Part shown: one piece after another, positions 12,701 through 21,800 of the stretch
Position numbering within the stretch: position 1 is the first letter of the stretch
Layout of the letters: the number at the start of each line of letters is the position of its first letter
Source of the DNA: Microglena sp. YARC
Taxonomy: Eukaryota; Chlorophyta; Chlorophyceae; Chlamydomonadales; Chlamydomonadaceae
DNA: 64,000 nucleotides
Direction: 5' to 3'
Assembly (NCBI GenBank): GCA_022414725.1
Contig: CM039462.1
Coordinates: 183,749,386-183,813,385, forward strand
The notes under the pieces: model-generated
What the model was told of the DNA's origin: nothing
The model's database searches: none
What the model saw: only the letters and a program-made list of their open reading frames with translations
Translations under genes and position numbers: made by a program

Positions 12701-12755
12701 CGCTGATGAAGCTGCTGCCTTCGCACCTGATGGAGCCAAGAGTCAGACAAGTTGA
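5700..12755 (+). CDS. Plastid-targeted SnoaL/NTF2-like domain protein, five exons
   Basis: Proposed exons are 5700-5815, 8269-8405, 9862-9995, 10709-10839 and 12692-12755 (TGA), in all 582 nt or 193 residues. Every junction is GT-AG and the phases agree (2, 1, 0, 2). Residues 1-38 are rich in Arg, Ser, Ala and Gly and end VACQAA, like a chloroplast transit peptide. The mature part follows the SnoaL-like (NTF2-fold) pattern: a first helix with YYEAAW, an HEQRDM strand, RGISAFRSAYPNLVF, then WTATGTNTGPIGP and FSGISRLCFD before the last strand (KSFVFR). SnoaL-like proteins are small cone-shaped folds that may be cyclases, isomerases or ligand-binding proteins; no substrate can be inferred. Exon 5 is the least certain: it rests on a good pyrimidine tract and acceptor, the correct phase and an early stop. 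A TGTAA word follows at 12837. Introns hold MITEs, microsatellites and duplicated exon edges. Confidence 0.72.
5860..6000. repeat. G-rich low-complexity tract in intron 1
   Basis: GGTGG/GGGATTGGGG-type sequence, strongly G on the plus strand, begins about 45 bp after the exon 1 donor. It is simple sequence with possible G-quadruplex runs; the Pro-rich minus-strand frames across it are not genes. Confidence 0.7.
6080..6870. repeat. ~51-bp minisatellite with an inserted inverted-repeat element
   Basis: Units carry the core GACGAGCATGTGGATGG, then GGGAGCAAGGGAGATGTGG and a variable (GGGT)n tail. About seven lie at 6085-6410 and four at 6660-6870, interrupted by a 247-bp inverted-repeat insertion. 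The frames read as Gly/Trp-rich on + and His/Pro-rich on -, neither of which is a gene. It lies in intron 1 of the SnoaL-like gene. Confidence 0.85.
6412..6658. mobile_element. Inverted-repeat element with tRNA-like promoter boxes
   Basis: The ends are 56-bp inverted repeats (6412-6467 and 6603-6658) that match at all but one position and begin ATCTGATCAGATGTCC. Each arm contains TAGCCTAGCTGT, close to a Pol III A box. On the minus strand a B-box-like GGTTCAAATCC lies at about 6578-6590, at tRNA-like spacing from the A box in the right arm. A decayed second B-box-like motif lies on the plus strand near 6499. The structure looks like two tRNA-derived units head to head, or a MITE that captured tRNA-related sequence. 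It splits the surrounding minisatellite. No target-site duplication is evident. Confidence 0.6.
6870..7020. repeat. G-run/GT-rich low-complexity tract
   Basis: Contains (GT)n, two long G homopolymers (about 6890-6909 and 6980-6995) and GA-rich sequence. Homopolymers this long are prone to sequencing-length error. Confidence 0.7.
7194..7397 (+). mobile_element. MITE-A, full copy 1
   Basis: A ~200-bp element whose left end (CACTG..CTTTTAAGCTACGAGC, then CTAGGCAGCTCCC) is the imperfect reverse complement of its right end (GGGAGCTGCC, then GGTAGCTGAAAAG..CAGTG). Related copies lie at 8118-8247 (left-truncated), 8862-9064 (full), 9225-9272 (right end) and 46932-47143 (full). It has no coding capacity, so it is presumably a non-autonomous DNA transposon. 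Confidence 0.6.
8118..8247 (+). mobile_element. MITE-A, left-truncated copy 2
   Basis: Shares the internal GTCAGCTTTC.GGTGCTCTAG block and right terminus (GGAGCTGCCTAGAAGCTG, ending GAAAAGCAGTG) with the copy at 7194. It ends about 20 bp before the acceptor of SnoaL-gene exon 2, so the element closely abuts a splice signal. Confidence 0.6.
8364..8830 (+). repeat. Tandem decoy copies of the SnoaL exon 2 3' edge
   Basis: The authentic exon edge (CATGAGCAACGCGACATGATA to the GAGAAG|GTTGG donor) is followed by five decayed copies at about 8441, 8506, 8586, 8668 and 8746, with period ~65-82 bp. Each copy holds ~50 bp of exon and ~25 bp of intron (GGTTTAATTTAAT). The donor-like GAGAAGGTTGG is kept in several. 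See findings. Confidence 0.9.
8862..9064 (+). mobile_element. MITE-A, full copy 3
   Basis: Starts CACTGTTTGCTTTTCGGGCT and ends with AAGAAGCAGTG. The inner CTAGGCAGCTCCC and GGAAGCTGCC boxes are the inverted arms. It matches the copies at 7194 and 46932, including GTGCATCTGGAAGCTGGCAT in the middle. A partial right end recurs at 9225-9272. Confidence 0.6.
9070..9215. repeat. Trinucleotide-rich tract 1 (ACC/ACT/AAT)n
   Basis: Compound ACC, ACT and AAT trinucleotide microsatellite in intron 2 of the SnoaL-like gene. Reading frames stay open only because the period is three. Confidence 0.8.
9530..9845. repeat. Trinucleotide-rich tract 2 (CAA/ACC/AAT)n before exon 3
   Basis: A compound array of CAA, CCA and AAT triplets about 315 bp long, ending ~17 bp before the exon 3 acceptor. 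The GCGTGTTTGT word next to that acceptor also occurs at 9221 after the first triplet tract, so part of the pre-acceptor region is duplicated. Confidence 0.85.
10050..10545. repeat. (CATT)n and (CAGT)n tetranucleotide array
   Basis: About 500 bp of alternating CATT blocks, GTTTGTTCGTGCATT spacers and CAGT blocks repeated four times at higher order (~125-bp period). It lies in intron 3 of the SnoaL-like gene. The predicted FIHSFIHS-type peptides are artefacts. Confidence 0.9.
10564..10592 (+). repeat. Decoy copy of the SnoaL exon 4 5' edge
   Basis: CCAATCAG followed by GGACAGCC.CAGGCACAAAC repeats the acceptor and first exon bases at 10701-10729, with two substitutions. The copy lies ~140 bp upstream of the real acceptor and keeps the CAG. 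Confidence 0.8.
10880..11200. repeat. Diverged ~165-bp tandem duplication in intron 4
   Basis: Two units (about 10880-11030 and 11045-11195) share TTACATAA.CT.AGCAAA, GACAGCAGCACA and a CGAGGGTTTT.GA.GGCAC block. No coding meaning is apparent. Confidence 0.6.
11614..11683 (+). tRNA. tRNA-Gly (anticodon GCC)
   Basis: The cloverleaf reads GCGGCGG acceptor, D arm TGGTATAGTGGTAGCA, and anticodon arm GTTCC-CTGCCAC-GGAAC with a perfect 5-bp stem and GCC anticodon. The T arm is GGTTTCGATTCC and the acceptor 3' side CCGACGC with an A discriminator. The acceptor stem has one mismatch and the T stem is imperfect and one base short of the usual 71 nt, so mild decay is possible. A TTTTT Pol III terminator follows at 11686. 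It sits inside intron 4 of the SnoaL-like gene. Confidence 0.8.
11728..11835. repeat. Element E fragment (GACGCAAC hairpin family)
   Basis: Rich in GTTGCGT and GACGCAGACGCA words and TCCGTTGCATC, shared with the fuller copies at 14129-14401, 38453-38735 and 49519-49672. Confidence 0.45.
11930..12195. repeat. ~48-bp minisatellite in intron 4
   Basis: Six units of GGTTGTCGTCCCTCTCCATGA plus TGCCAAAAGATGGTGGTTG run tandemly, preceded by a C/G homopolymer at 11879-11900. The frames encode repeats on both strands and are not genes. Confidence 0.85.
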
Positions 12756-12904
12756 TTTGGAGGCTGGTTAAGAGAGCTGGGAATGGTGAAAGTAGTCTTC
12801 TTTCGGTGACTCGGTGTGTGGCAGGGGCCTGCCCTAGTGTAAACCGTGGAAATGATAGATCAGTTGAAATCACTATGATACGGTAAGACCGTAATGTAAT
12901 GAGA

Positions 12905-13040
12905 ATTCCTGGAGGGGTGTGGTATTAAGGGAACCTGTTATTCGGAGGTACAGAACGGGCTGCTACTTAACCTGGATATAGCTACCATGGCGGTTGACAG
13001 CGACCGCAAACACTAGAGCGCATCCGTATTGATTCAAGCC
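12905..13040 (-). mobile_element. tRNA-derived SINE, decayed copy
   Basis: Shares GTGGTATTAAGGGA, GAACGGGCTGCTACTT, ACCTGGA and ACCATGGCGGTTGACAGC with the SINE copies at 46770, 47485 and 57561. A degenerate B box (read on the minus strand) lies near 13030. Confidence 0.65.
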
Positions 13041-14128
13041 CAGCATCTTAGTCGGTTCAACAAGTGACCAACCATGGAACCATTCGACGAAATAGGATAA
13101 TGCTTATTATATCAGTCCTAACTCCTTAAGAAGTTTATAGCCATTAACTGATGTACTTGGATCGGCCGAGTGGCTACCGGTATATAACGTATGACAACGC
13201 AATGGCGGTAGTCATTTGAGGACGACCGATCGGATACTTGACCGAGACGATGGGACAAGTTTTACTACTGATCAAGTTCTCGGCAACGCCGATCAGATTG
13301 GTCAGAACTACCGATTAGGGTTTTTGACTAAATAAACGGACGTCAACCGAGAAAAAAAACGAGAGGATCCATGGGTTGGCAACTGCCAATGACTAGCGTT
13401 GACAAGACTGGGTCGACCAACGTCAACTGACGTAACACTCAATTTAGGCGTCCCTTCGGAGTGAAAGAGGAAAGGTAACTACTCTTCTAGGTAATTAACT
13501 ATTACACCTAGGATGTCCCGGTATATTCGTATGTATTGTAGTTGAAGTCGTTAGCGTTGCCGTCCAGGCCAGGCCAGGCCAGGAAGACAATTATATGTTT
13601 TGATAGGTGACAAGGGATCTCTCCTCCAGGGTTGTTCAGGACGCTGCATCCTGCGTTGCAGACGCAACGTTAAAGTGTCCGTTACGTCCAGAGACGCAAC
13701 GTGGGGACTATTCCTTTTCGACTATTCAACTTGCTTTGCAAATTCAACGCATGACAGAACAGACTACCATGCAAGGTACACGGGTGGGCAAGCAATTGTG
13801 GCAGAGAAGTTGTGGCGCGATGTTACATATTGGACTTGCGACCATGCAAATTGCTTTGCAAGTATAACGCTTAAACCGGGATAGCAACTGTTCATCGAGG
13901 GCAGAGCAGTTACAAAGTTGCAAGCAACAAGGTGAAGAAGAAGAACCATCCCCTGCGATGGAATCGAGCACGAGTCGCTTAGACTTCAGAGTACTGAATT
14001 GACCGGCTTATTTGACCAGCTTTCCTGGGGAAATTTGACGATTTGAACAAACAGCACCAACTACATGATTTCGAGTATCGCATAGGTCTGTCCCCCATAG
14101 GGGGCCGACCAAAGGAAGTGACCGATAC

Positions 14129-14401
14129 CAGGGTTGTTCAGGACGCTGCGACCTGCTTCACAGATGCAACATCGAAGGTCCGTGATATCCCGAGTCGCAA
14201 CGTGGGGAGGGTCCGTTACTCCGTTGCATCGCAGACGAAGCTTCAGTTGGTTGGTTGCGTAGCAGCTATGGTTCGGTTGTGGGCCAGTTGCTTCTCAGGA
14301 CGCAGGCTGAGTAATTGGTTGCGTCTTAGGAATTCAGGATACATGCTGTACAAGTCGTAATGTCTCAGGACTCAGAACTGGGGGTCTTCCTGAACAGCCC
14401 T
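14129..14401 (+). mobile_element. Element E: short non-autonomous DNA transposon
   Basis: Begins CAGGGTTGTTCAGGA and ends TCCTGAACAGCCCTA, near-perfect ~15-bp terminal inverted repeats. The interior is rich in self-complementary GTTGCGTC/GACGCAAC words and lacks coding capacity. A second start-type terminus lies at 13627. The flanks show no clear target-site duplication. Comparable copies are 38453-38735 and 49519-49672 (-). Confidence 0.55.
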
Positions 14402-15807
14402 AAGTCCCTAACCCATACATATAGCCAAATTCAGTTTTTTTGCGTGTAACATGTGGCACAAGAGCTAAATTATATTGTAACTTGTTGTTTTGCTAGTGCT
14501 ACGTTAGAGTCTTTGGGGGTTGCTTTGGGAGGCCGAGAAAGCTGCTAGTAGAACCCCGAGGCCTACTAGGAGCACCAAGCCATGGTGCAACGGTAAAAAG
14601 TCGTCCCTTTCCTTGAGAGCAACCCTGGCCCCATGTTCAAACGTACATTTTTGTTGTTGATATAGTAAGGTATGTAAGGATGAGGAAATCATTGGGCCAT
14701 CGGCAAGCTGGCACCACTAAATCAGACAGCCTGGGCCTGAGAACGCCTGAGAACGCCTGAGAAAAGGGCGCCCTCTGGTTTCCAACGGGCAGAAACCGAT
14801 CGAAACCAGGAGCGAAACCGTTTCTGCCCGAATCCCGTATGGCCGCAGTCTTTGCGTGTTTCATAAGCAGACAGCAGGTCGGTCGTGCATCGAATTTATC
14901 GCGATCGTACGTCGGAGATGAAACTGGTGGGGAATGGATAATGGGATGGGGGAAGGGTGCTGTCCTTCCAGACTTCTGCGACCTCGTTGAATTATTTTTG
15001 TGGCGCCTGGTTTGCCCTGATGAGCTTTGATGCTTTTGATCTGCCTGGTACGTGTCTAGTCCTATTTGAGTGCAACGGCAACGGTGCAGCCTCTGTGAAT
15101 CGAGTTCGCCAAAGAAACGATATCCCGTCCCCGTTTCGTACATGATCGCGATCATGATCGTGAGATGACGTTCAGATGTTGGTCCTTGCGCCCTGCTGAA
15201 CTCCGAATGTGTCCACAGCATTGGACCTTTGGCAGCGGAACGTCGAAGTCCAATCAAGTTGGGGTCTGGGGTGGGACCTGTGGGGTTGCAAGTGGGGTAG
15301 GGGACGGGGGGTAGGGGGGGGGGGGGGGGGGGCAGGGTGGGTGCCTGCGGAATTTGGGGTTGTGTGTGTGTGTGTGTGTGGTGTGGGGGGGGGGGGGGGG
15401 GATTTAGTTCAATTGGGAAAGTTGGTCGGGGTGCTTCATGTTCTATCATGGCCATCAAGATGATCATGAGCACTGGGGTTGGGTTGGATTCGATTGAGGG
15501 GGAGGACGCGTAGCGCGTGTCTAGGAACAAGCAGGGAACAAGGGTGTCTAGGGACCCCCAGCCCGCCCCAGCCCGGGGCCCCAGCCCCAGCCTGACTTAT
15601 AGGGAGCTCCACTGGGGGCCCCCGCGGGGGCGGGGGGGCCCCACTTACCCTAACGGCAGAAAGCGTCGGAAAGGGTCGTATGGGAAAATGGACCCCCACG
15701 CACCAGTTGGGGTCCTTAGAACAAGTTACTATATGTTTCGTGATTCGCCATCCCGTTTCTTACAGTTTTATTCCCCCACTCAACCTGTATCGCAGCTGAG
15801 CTGCAAA

Positions 15808-18800
15808 ATGGACGCAACATCCATCATGAACGCGCTTCGACCTAATGCTCTTGGGAGCAAGCAGACAAGCAGCGTGAAGGCTGCCGGTGTGCTGCAAGCT
15901 CCGGTCATCCGTCCTCGTTCTATTGCCCCTTCTCAAAGGGCTGGCAGGAAGCTTTCTTCACGTGTCCAGGCTATTGCCGAGCCTGAAGTCCCCAATTGTG
16001 CGTCTATGCGCATGGATCCAAAATGTTCCTTTGTTTTTTGCAACTTTTTCTGCCTCCTTTTGACGATCATTGCTTTTCTGCCTCACTTCCTGCTCCGTTG
16101 CTGCAATTGTTTCTTTTGGTTGATTCCAGCCGGTAGATGGTCGTCGATCATCCCATGCTGATTGAAACACGACATGCACGAGACCTTCCTATCTCGCCGG
16201 GTCTCACCCTCCTTGCCTGGACTATCGATGCACGTCTGATCGATGCCTTCTTCCATCTTGCAGACCAGAGGTCATTCGAGGATACTGGAAGCGATAGCGA
16301 TGGGTCTAACTCTCGCCTGAAGACCACTGCCGTCTCCTATGATCTGGTGAGCACAATTCAAGCCGCTGGCCCGCTCACGAATTCTCGAACTCTTTGCAGA
16401 TGCCTACCTTTTACTATTCATGCACTTTTCAGACGCATAGTGTTCCTCGAGGAAACACTTCGCTTGGTGGCCGATTGCCACATGATCAATACCCCCACGC
16501 ACCCACCCAACGCAAGCTGCACCCATTACCTGATGCATTCTTTCTTTCCCCATCGAACGCCTTTCGCTAAATGCAGAAACGATCGCTTTCTAACCACGAA
16601 TCTTCCCCCTGGTCTGTTGCTGCGCTGGACTGTGACGTTGCAATCACACCGTTCACAGCAAAACGACCAAGCATCCGAAACCCTGTCCCGCTTGCACTGC
16701 AAGAAATTGCGTTTTACTGCGTTCATATTCACACCTCAGTGCGACCCCATGCACCAAAGATCACCATGCCACGAGCAACTTCCTGTTTTTTTGACAACTT
16801 CACAACCCTAGACTTGCTATGCAACATGCTCACATCGGAATTCGCAATTATCTCTTGCGGCAGCTTTCGCCCTGCTCCCCAACCCCTCAGCTTGCGCTGC
16901 CCAAGTTCCTAATGGTTCAATGCACCCATGCAAAAGCAAACGGCCTTTGCCGGCAACCCCCATACAGGTACCACTTTTCCTGACCCATGCATGCATGGCT
17001 TAGGCTGGGGAGCTTACTTGGCAGTAGCTTGGGACACTCATATGCACAGATCTCCCTCGTTTGATCAGGGGTGGCTCCCTTTTCCAGTAATTATATGGCA
17101 TGCTCTGGCTGTCCTGCCTCCGGTTCCTTGAGGTTGTTCAAGGTTGTACTTATTCACTAATCCTTGAGGTTGGATGCACGCACCACCCCACTGGCTGTTA
17201 GATTAGTATCAAGTGGCACATAATTGTCAATTCATTAATGCTTGCTCGTCTTCCAGCGCCCCCCTTCCTCCTTCCAGCTGATTTCCTGACCAGACATATA
17301 TGATCTGGACTGCGAAGTTATAATCTATCTGTCCACTAATCTATCTGTCGCGATTGGATACACATACCAGCCCACTTACTGCTCCTTTGGTATTGGGTTG
17401 TGCATGATTGTTAGTTCATTAGCGCCCCCTGCCCCTCACCCTATTCATTACCGGCATTCAAACTCGTTAAGCTGCAGCAAGGTGTTGCAATATATTATTC
17501 TTGCAGGCAGAAAGCAATCAACATTACATTTGTGATTCATTGCTGACATATGAACTTGTAAATCTGCAGCAAGGTATTTCAATACATTTATTCTTACAGC
17601 CATGCAGCCACACAATCCTGCATGGCCTATATATGAGTTCAAAATGTAATTTGCATTTGTAATTTGCTGTGTATGTGCCCAGGCATAGAGATACTGATTG
17701 TTACCTCCCTCGCAAACTCAAACAGTGGCAAATAAGCAGACAAGCCCCCCCCCCACCCACCCTCCCACCCTCTCACCCACCCTCTCACCCACCCTCCCTA
17801 ACACACACACACACAGGCAAACACACAGACAAGCCCCCCCCCCACCCACCCCACCCCACCCACCCACTCCCTTACAAATATTTGCAGGAAGTAACTGACT
17901 GGAAGACCTCGTCTCTCAGTTTTGTTGTAGTCGGTGCATCTGGGGATTTGGCCAAGAAGAAGATCTTTCCAGCCCTCTTCGCCCTGTACTATGAGGGTCT
18001 ACTGCCCAAGGTGGGAGGCCAAATTATATGAGAAATATTGTATGCATGCAATAAATGGTATGCCGTATTACGTGGCTTGAGGTTGAGGGGGCCAGCCCGT
18101 TTGCTTGCACTGGGGCCAACCACCAACAGGTTGGGATGATACATAGATCAAGGAAAAGTACGTATTATTATAAGGCGTGACCACCAAAATATTGTAGATG
18201 TAGTATTAACAATAATTTTAATGATTTATTAGAGCAATATCCCAGCCATTGTTTGTGCATTAACAACAGGAACAACGGCCGAAGTGTTTGTAATATTAAC
18301 AAACAAGATGCACTGTTCTTCGTAGATACTATTCCGCTCAAGACGGTGCTGGTTGGGGTTGGGTAGGTGGATAGAAAGAGCGTCCATGTATTGTTAGTGG
18401 TGAGGGTGGGGTGGGGAAGGGCAGTTGTCATAATGGCTTGCAGGCTGCACAAGGTTCAATCCAATTGTTTTTGTTTTTGTTTTTGTAGAAGAAAGTACTG
18501 TCTTGGTGTTGGTCAGGATGTCCTCTTCCTTGAGGATCTGATGCTTGATGATTATGATGATTACTACATTTTTCTTGGTGCCCTACTGGACTTCAAATGT
18601 GCCCGCGGAGTCAAAGGGGTCCTATTTGAGTAATGTTTGTGTATCCCAAGGTTGGGGGGTTAGCTACACAACATCTGTCTTCCCCTGGACTGGTGGCATC
18701 TATCCATCCTCACTTTCCAGCTCTAACAGGCTATTTCAGGTTGTTTCAGGCTATTTCAGGCTATTATTAATTTATTTTCCTGCTTCAGGCCATTCCAGGC

Positions 18801-21800
18801 CCTTTCAGGTTGTTTCAGGCTATTTCAGGCTATGGTTGGCTGCTTCAGGCTATTTCTGGCTATTACTAGGATATTTAGGCTTTAGGCTATTCTAGACTAG
18901 TCCAAACCATTCCAGCTCTAAAACATCTATCCATCCCCGCTGTGATCACAGAACTTCCAGATCTTTGGCTATGCCCGCAGTAAGATGGAGGACGACAAGT
19001 TCAGGGAGTTGATCAACAGTACCCTCACCTGCCGCATTGATGCCCGGTGCGTGATCTGGGGTTAATCTTGATTTAAACAATCCTGGTTAGGACCTCTAGG
19101 TTGACTAATTCCAAACTGACTAACCCTTGGTTGACTAATTCCCTCACCTGCTGCATTGATGCCCGGTGCGTGATCTGGGGTAAATCTGGATTTGAACAAA
19201 CCTGGTTAGGACCCCTAGGTTTTCTAATTCCTAACTGACTAACCCTTAGTTGACTAATTCCCTCATCTGCTGCATTGATGCACGGTGTGTGCGCTGGGGT
19301 AAATCTGGGTTTGAGCAACCCTGGTTAGGACCCCTAGGTTGACTAATTCCTAACTGGCTAACCCTTGGTTTACTAATTCCCTTAGCTGCCGCATTGATGC
19401 ACAGTGTGTGCCCTTACGTCCCTACTTTTTTTACCAAGTACCAATGTCAACTCAGTGGTTGGCCCCAGTGCTAGCAATCGGGCTGGCCCCCTCAACCTCA
19501 CGCCTCGTAATAAGGGCTACTATTGATTTATTTACCTACTCCCCAGTGCAAGCAAACAGGCTGGCCAACTCAGCCTCGCGCCACGTAATAAGGCGCAACA
19601 CTGATTTATTTACCAACTCATGCCTCCAGGGCGAAGTGTGCCACGGCCCAGGAGGAGTTCCTGGCACGATGCTTCTACCAGTCTGGGCCATACGACGCCC
19701 CTGAGGGATTCGAAGCCCTCGACGGAAAGATGACAGCCGCAGAGCAGGGCACAGGCAAGCCCAGGTCCAACCGCATATTCTTCCTCTCCATCCCACCGAA
19801 CGTGTTCATCCAGGCCGCTGCAGGCGCCTCCGATTACTGCTCTACTGTAACGGGCTGGACCCGGGTGATTGTGGAGAAGCCCTTTGGAAGGGATACCGAG
19901 TCCAGTGCCGCGCTGGGCCGGGGCTTGGCTGAGCATCTGAAGGAGGAGCAGACCTACCGCATTGATCACTACCTCGGAAAAGAGCTGATTGAGAACCTGG
20001 TGATTGGCAGTGCTGCTTGGGTTAAGACGAGGCATTTCAGTGGGGTTGGTGGGGTGGGGCTGGGGCTTGGCTGAGCATCTGAGGGAGGAGCAGACCTGCC
20101 GCATTCACCACAACCTCGGAAAAGAGCTGATTGAGAAGCTGGTGAGTGGCAGTGCTGGTCAGGTTTAGACGAGGCACTTGAGTGGGGTTGGTGAGGTGGG
20201 TCCGGGGCTTGGCTGAGCATCTGAGGGAGGAGCAGACCTGCCGCATTCACCACAACCTCGGAAAAGAGCTGACTGAGAAGCTGGTGAGTGGCAGTGCTGG
20301 TCGGGTTTAGACGAGGCACTTGAGTGGGGTTGGTGGGGTGGGGCTGGGGCTTGGCTGAGCCTCTTAAGGAGGAGCAGACCTAGTGCATTCACCACAACCT
20401 CGGAAAAGAGCAGATTGAGAACCTGGTGAGTGACAGTGCTGGTCGGGTACAGTCCAGGCACTTGAGTGGGGTTGGTGGGGTGGGACCGGTGCTTGGCTGA
20501 GCATCTGAATGAGGAGTAGACCTGCCGCATTCACCACAACCTTGGAAAAGAGCTGATTGAGAACCTGGTGAGTGGCAGTGCTGGTCGGGTTCAGACGAGG
20601 CATTTCAGTGGGGTTGGTGGGGTGGGGCCGGGGCTTGGCTGAGCCTCTTAAGGAGGAGCAGACCTAGTGCATTCACCACTACCTCGGAAAAGAGCTGATT
20701 GAGAACCTGGTGAGAGGCGCCCAATCAACTAACCAACTAGCCAACACTGTGATTAACCAACCAACCCACCCACCAACACAGTGATAACCCATCCCCATCC
20801 TCATCCATCTATATCCATCCTTCAATCCATCTATATCCATCTATCCATCTATATCCATCCATCCATCTATATCCATCCATCCATCTTTAGATAAAACCAA
20901 CCTAACCTACGCGACCACCCTTGCTCCCCCCGCAGGCTGTCCTTCACTTGGCAAACCACCACAGTAATAACCCATCCACACCCACCCAACCACCCTAACC
21001 ACCGCGTCTACCCCTGCCCCCCCCCCCCCCCCCTTCTACACACACACTCACACAGACTGTCCTCCGCTTTGCCAACTCCATCTTCAAGCCCCTCTGGAAC
21101 TGCCAGTACATCCAACCACCCTAACCACCTCTACTCCCCCCCCTACACAGACTGTCCTTCGCTTCGCCAACCTCATCTCCAAGCCCCTCTGGAACTACCA
21201 GTACATCAAACCACCCTTACCACCCCAACCACCCCTGCCCCCCCCCCACACACACAGACTGTCCTTCGCTTCGCCAACCTCATCTTCGAGCCCCTCTGGA
21301 ACCGCCAGTACATCCGAAACGTTCAGATCATCTTCAGCGAAAACTTTGGCACTGAGGGTCGCGGTGGTTACTTTGACCAGTACGGCATCACTCGTGACGT
21401 CATCCAGAACCACTTATTGCAAATCCTCGCCCTGTTTGCGATGGAACAGCCGGTGAGTCACCGTGGCCCTTGCCATCTTTGTTTTCATTTCTAAATAAAT
21501 ACATAAACAAGTAGGATGCCTTATTACGAGGTAGAGGGGGCCAGCCCGATTGCTTCCACTGGGGCCATTCACCGATTGTATTATATATTTCGTTGTATCA
21601 TATCCGTAGTCACTTTCGTTTTATCATGTCCCTTGTATCATATTCGTAGTCACTTCGCAAGTGCAAGTGGCTTAAAAACCTTTTTAAGCGCAGTCAGCTG
21701 CGCTTTCCACCATTTTTAGCAAGGATTACACCCTTTCTAGACGCGTAGGCCATCTGAAATCTGAAATCCCAAACCTATTTAATGAATATTTAGTATTATG

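Larger units (their letters stand above)
12756..15807. other. Intergenic region between the SnoaL-like and G6PDH genes
   Basis: Holds a decayed SINE (12905-13040), ~550 bp with nothing recognisable (13050-13600), element E copies (13627-13720 and 14129-14401), an imperfect palindrome around 14786-14830 (CGGGCAGAAAC versus GTTTCTGCCCG), and G homopolymers with (GT)n at 15315-15400. A minus-strand frame at 14692-14504 ends in a membrane-helix-like stretch, but without supporting exons it is not called. The last ~100 bp should be the G6PDH 5' UTR and promoter. Confidence 0.5.

Noticed and set aside
14504..14692. Minus-strand 62-codon frame ending in a hydrophobic helix
   Set aside because: Looks partly coding (ALKERDDFLPLHHG then a Leu/Val helix), but no upstream exon, promoter or known family supports it.
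15985..15990. Alternative G6PDH exon 1 donor GAA|GTCCCC that skips exon 2
   Set aside because: Phase would fit, but the donor is weak. The 15997 donor plus the 16264-16346 exon gives good splice sites and phase together.
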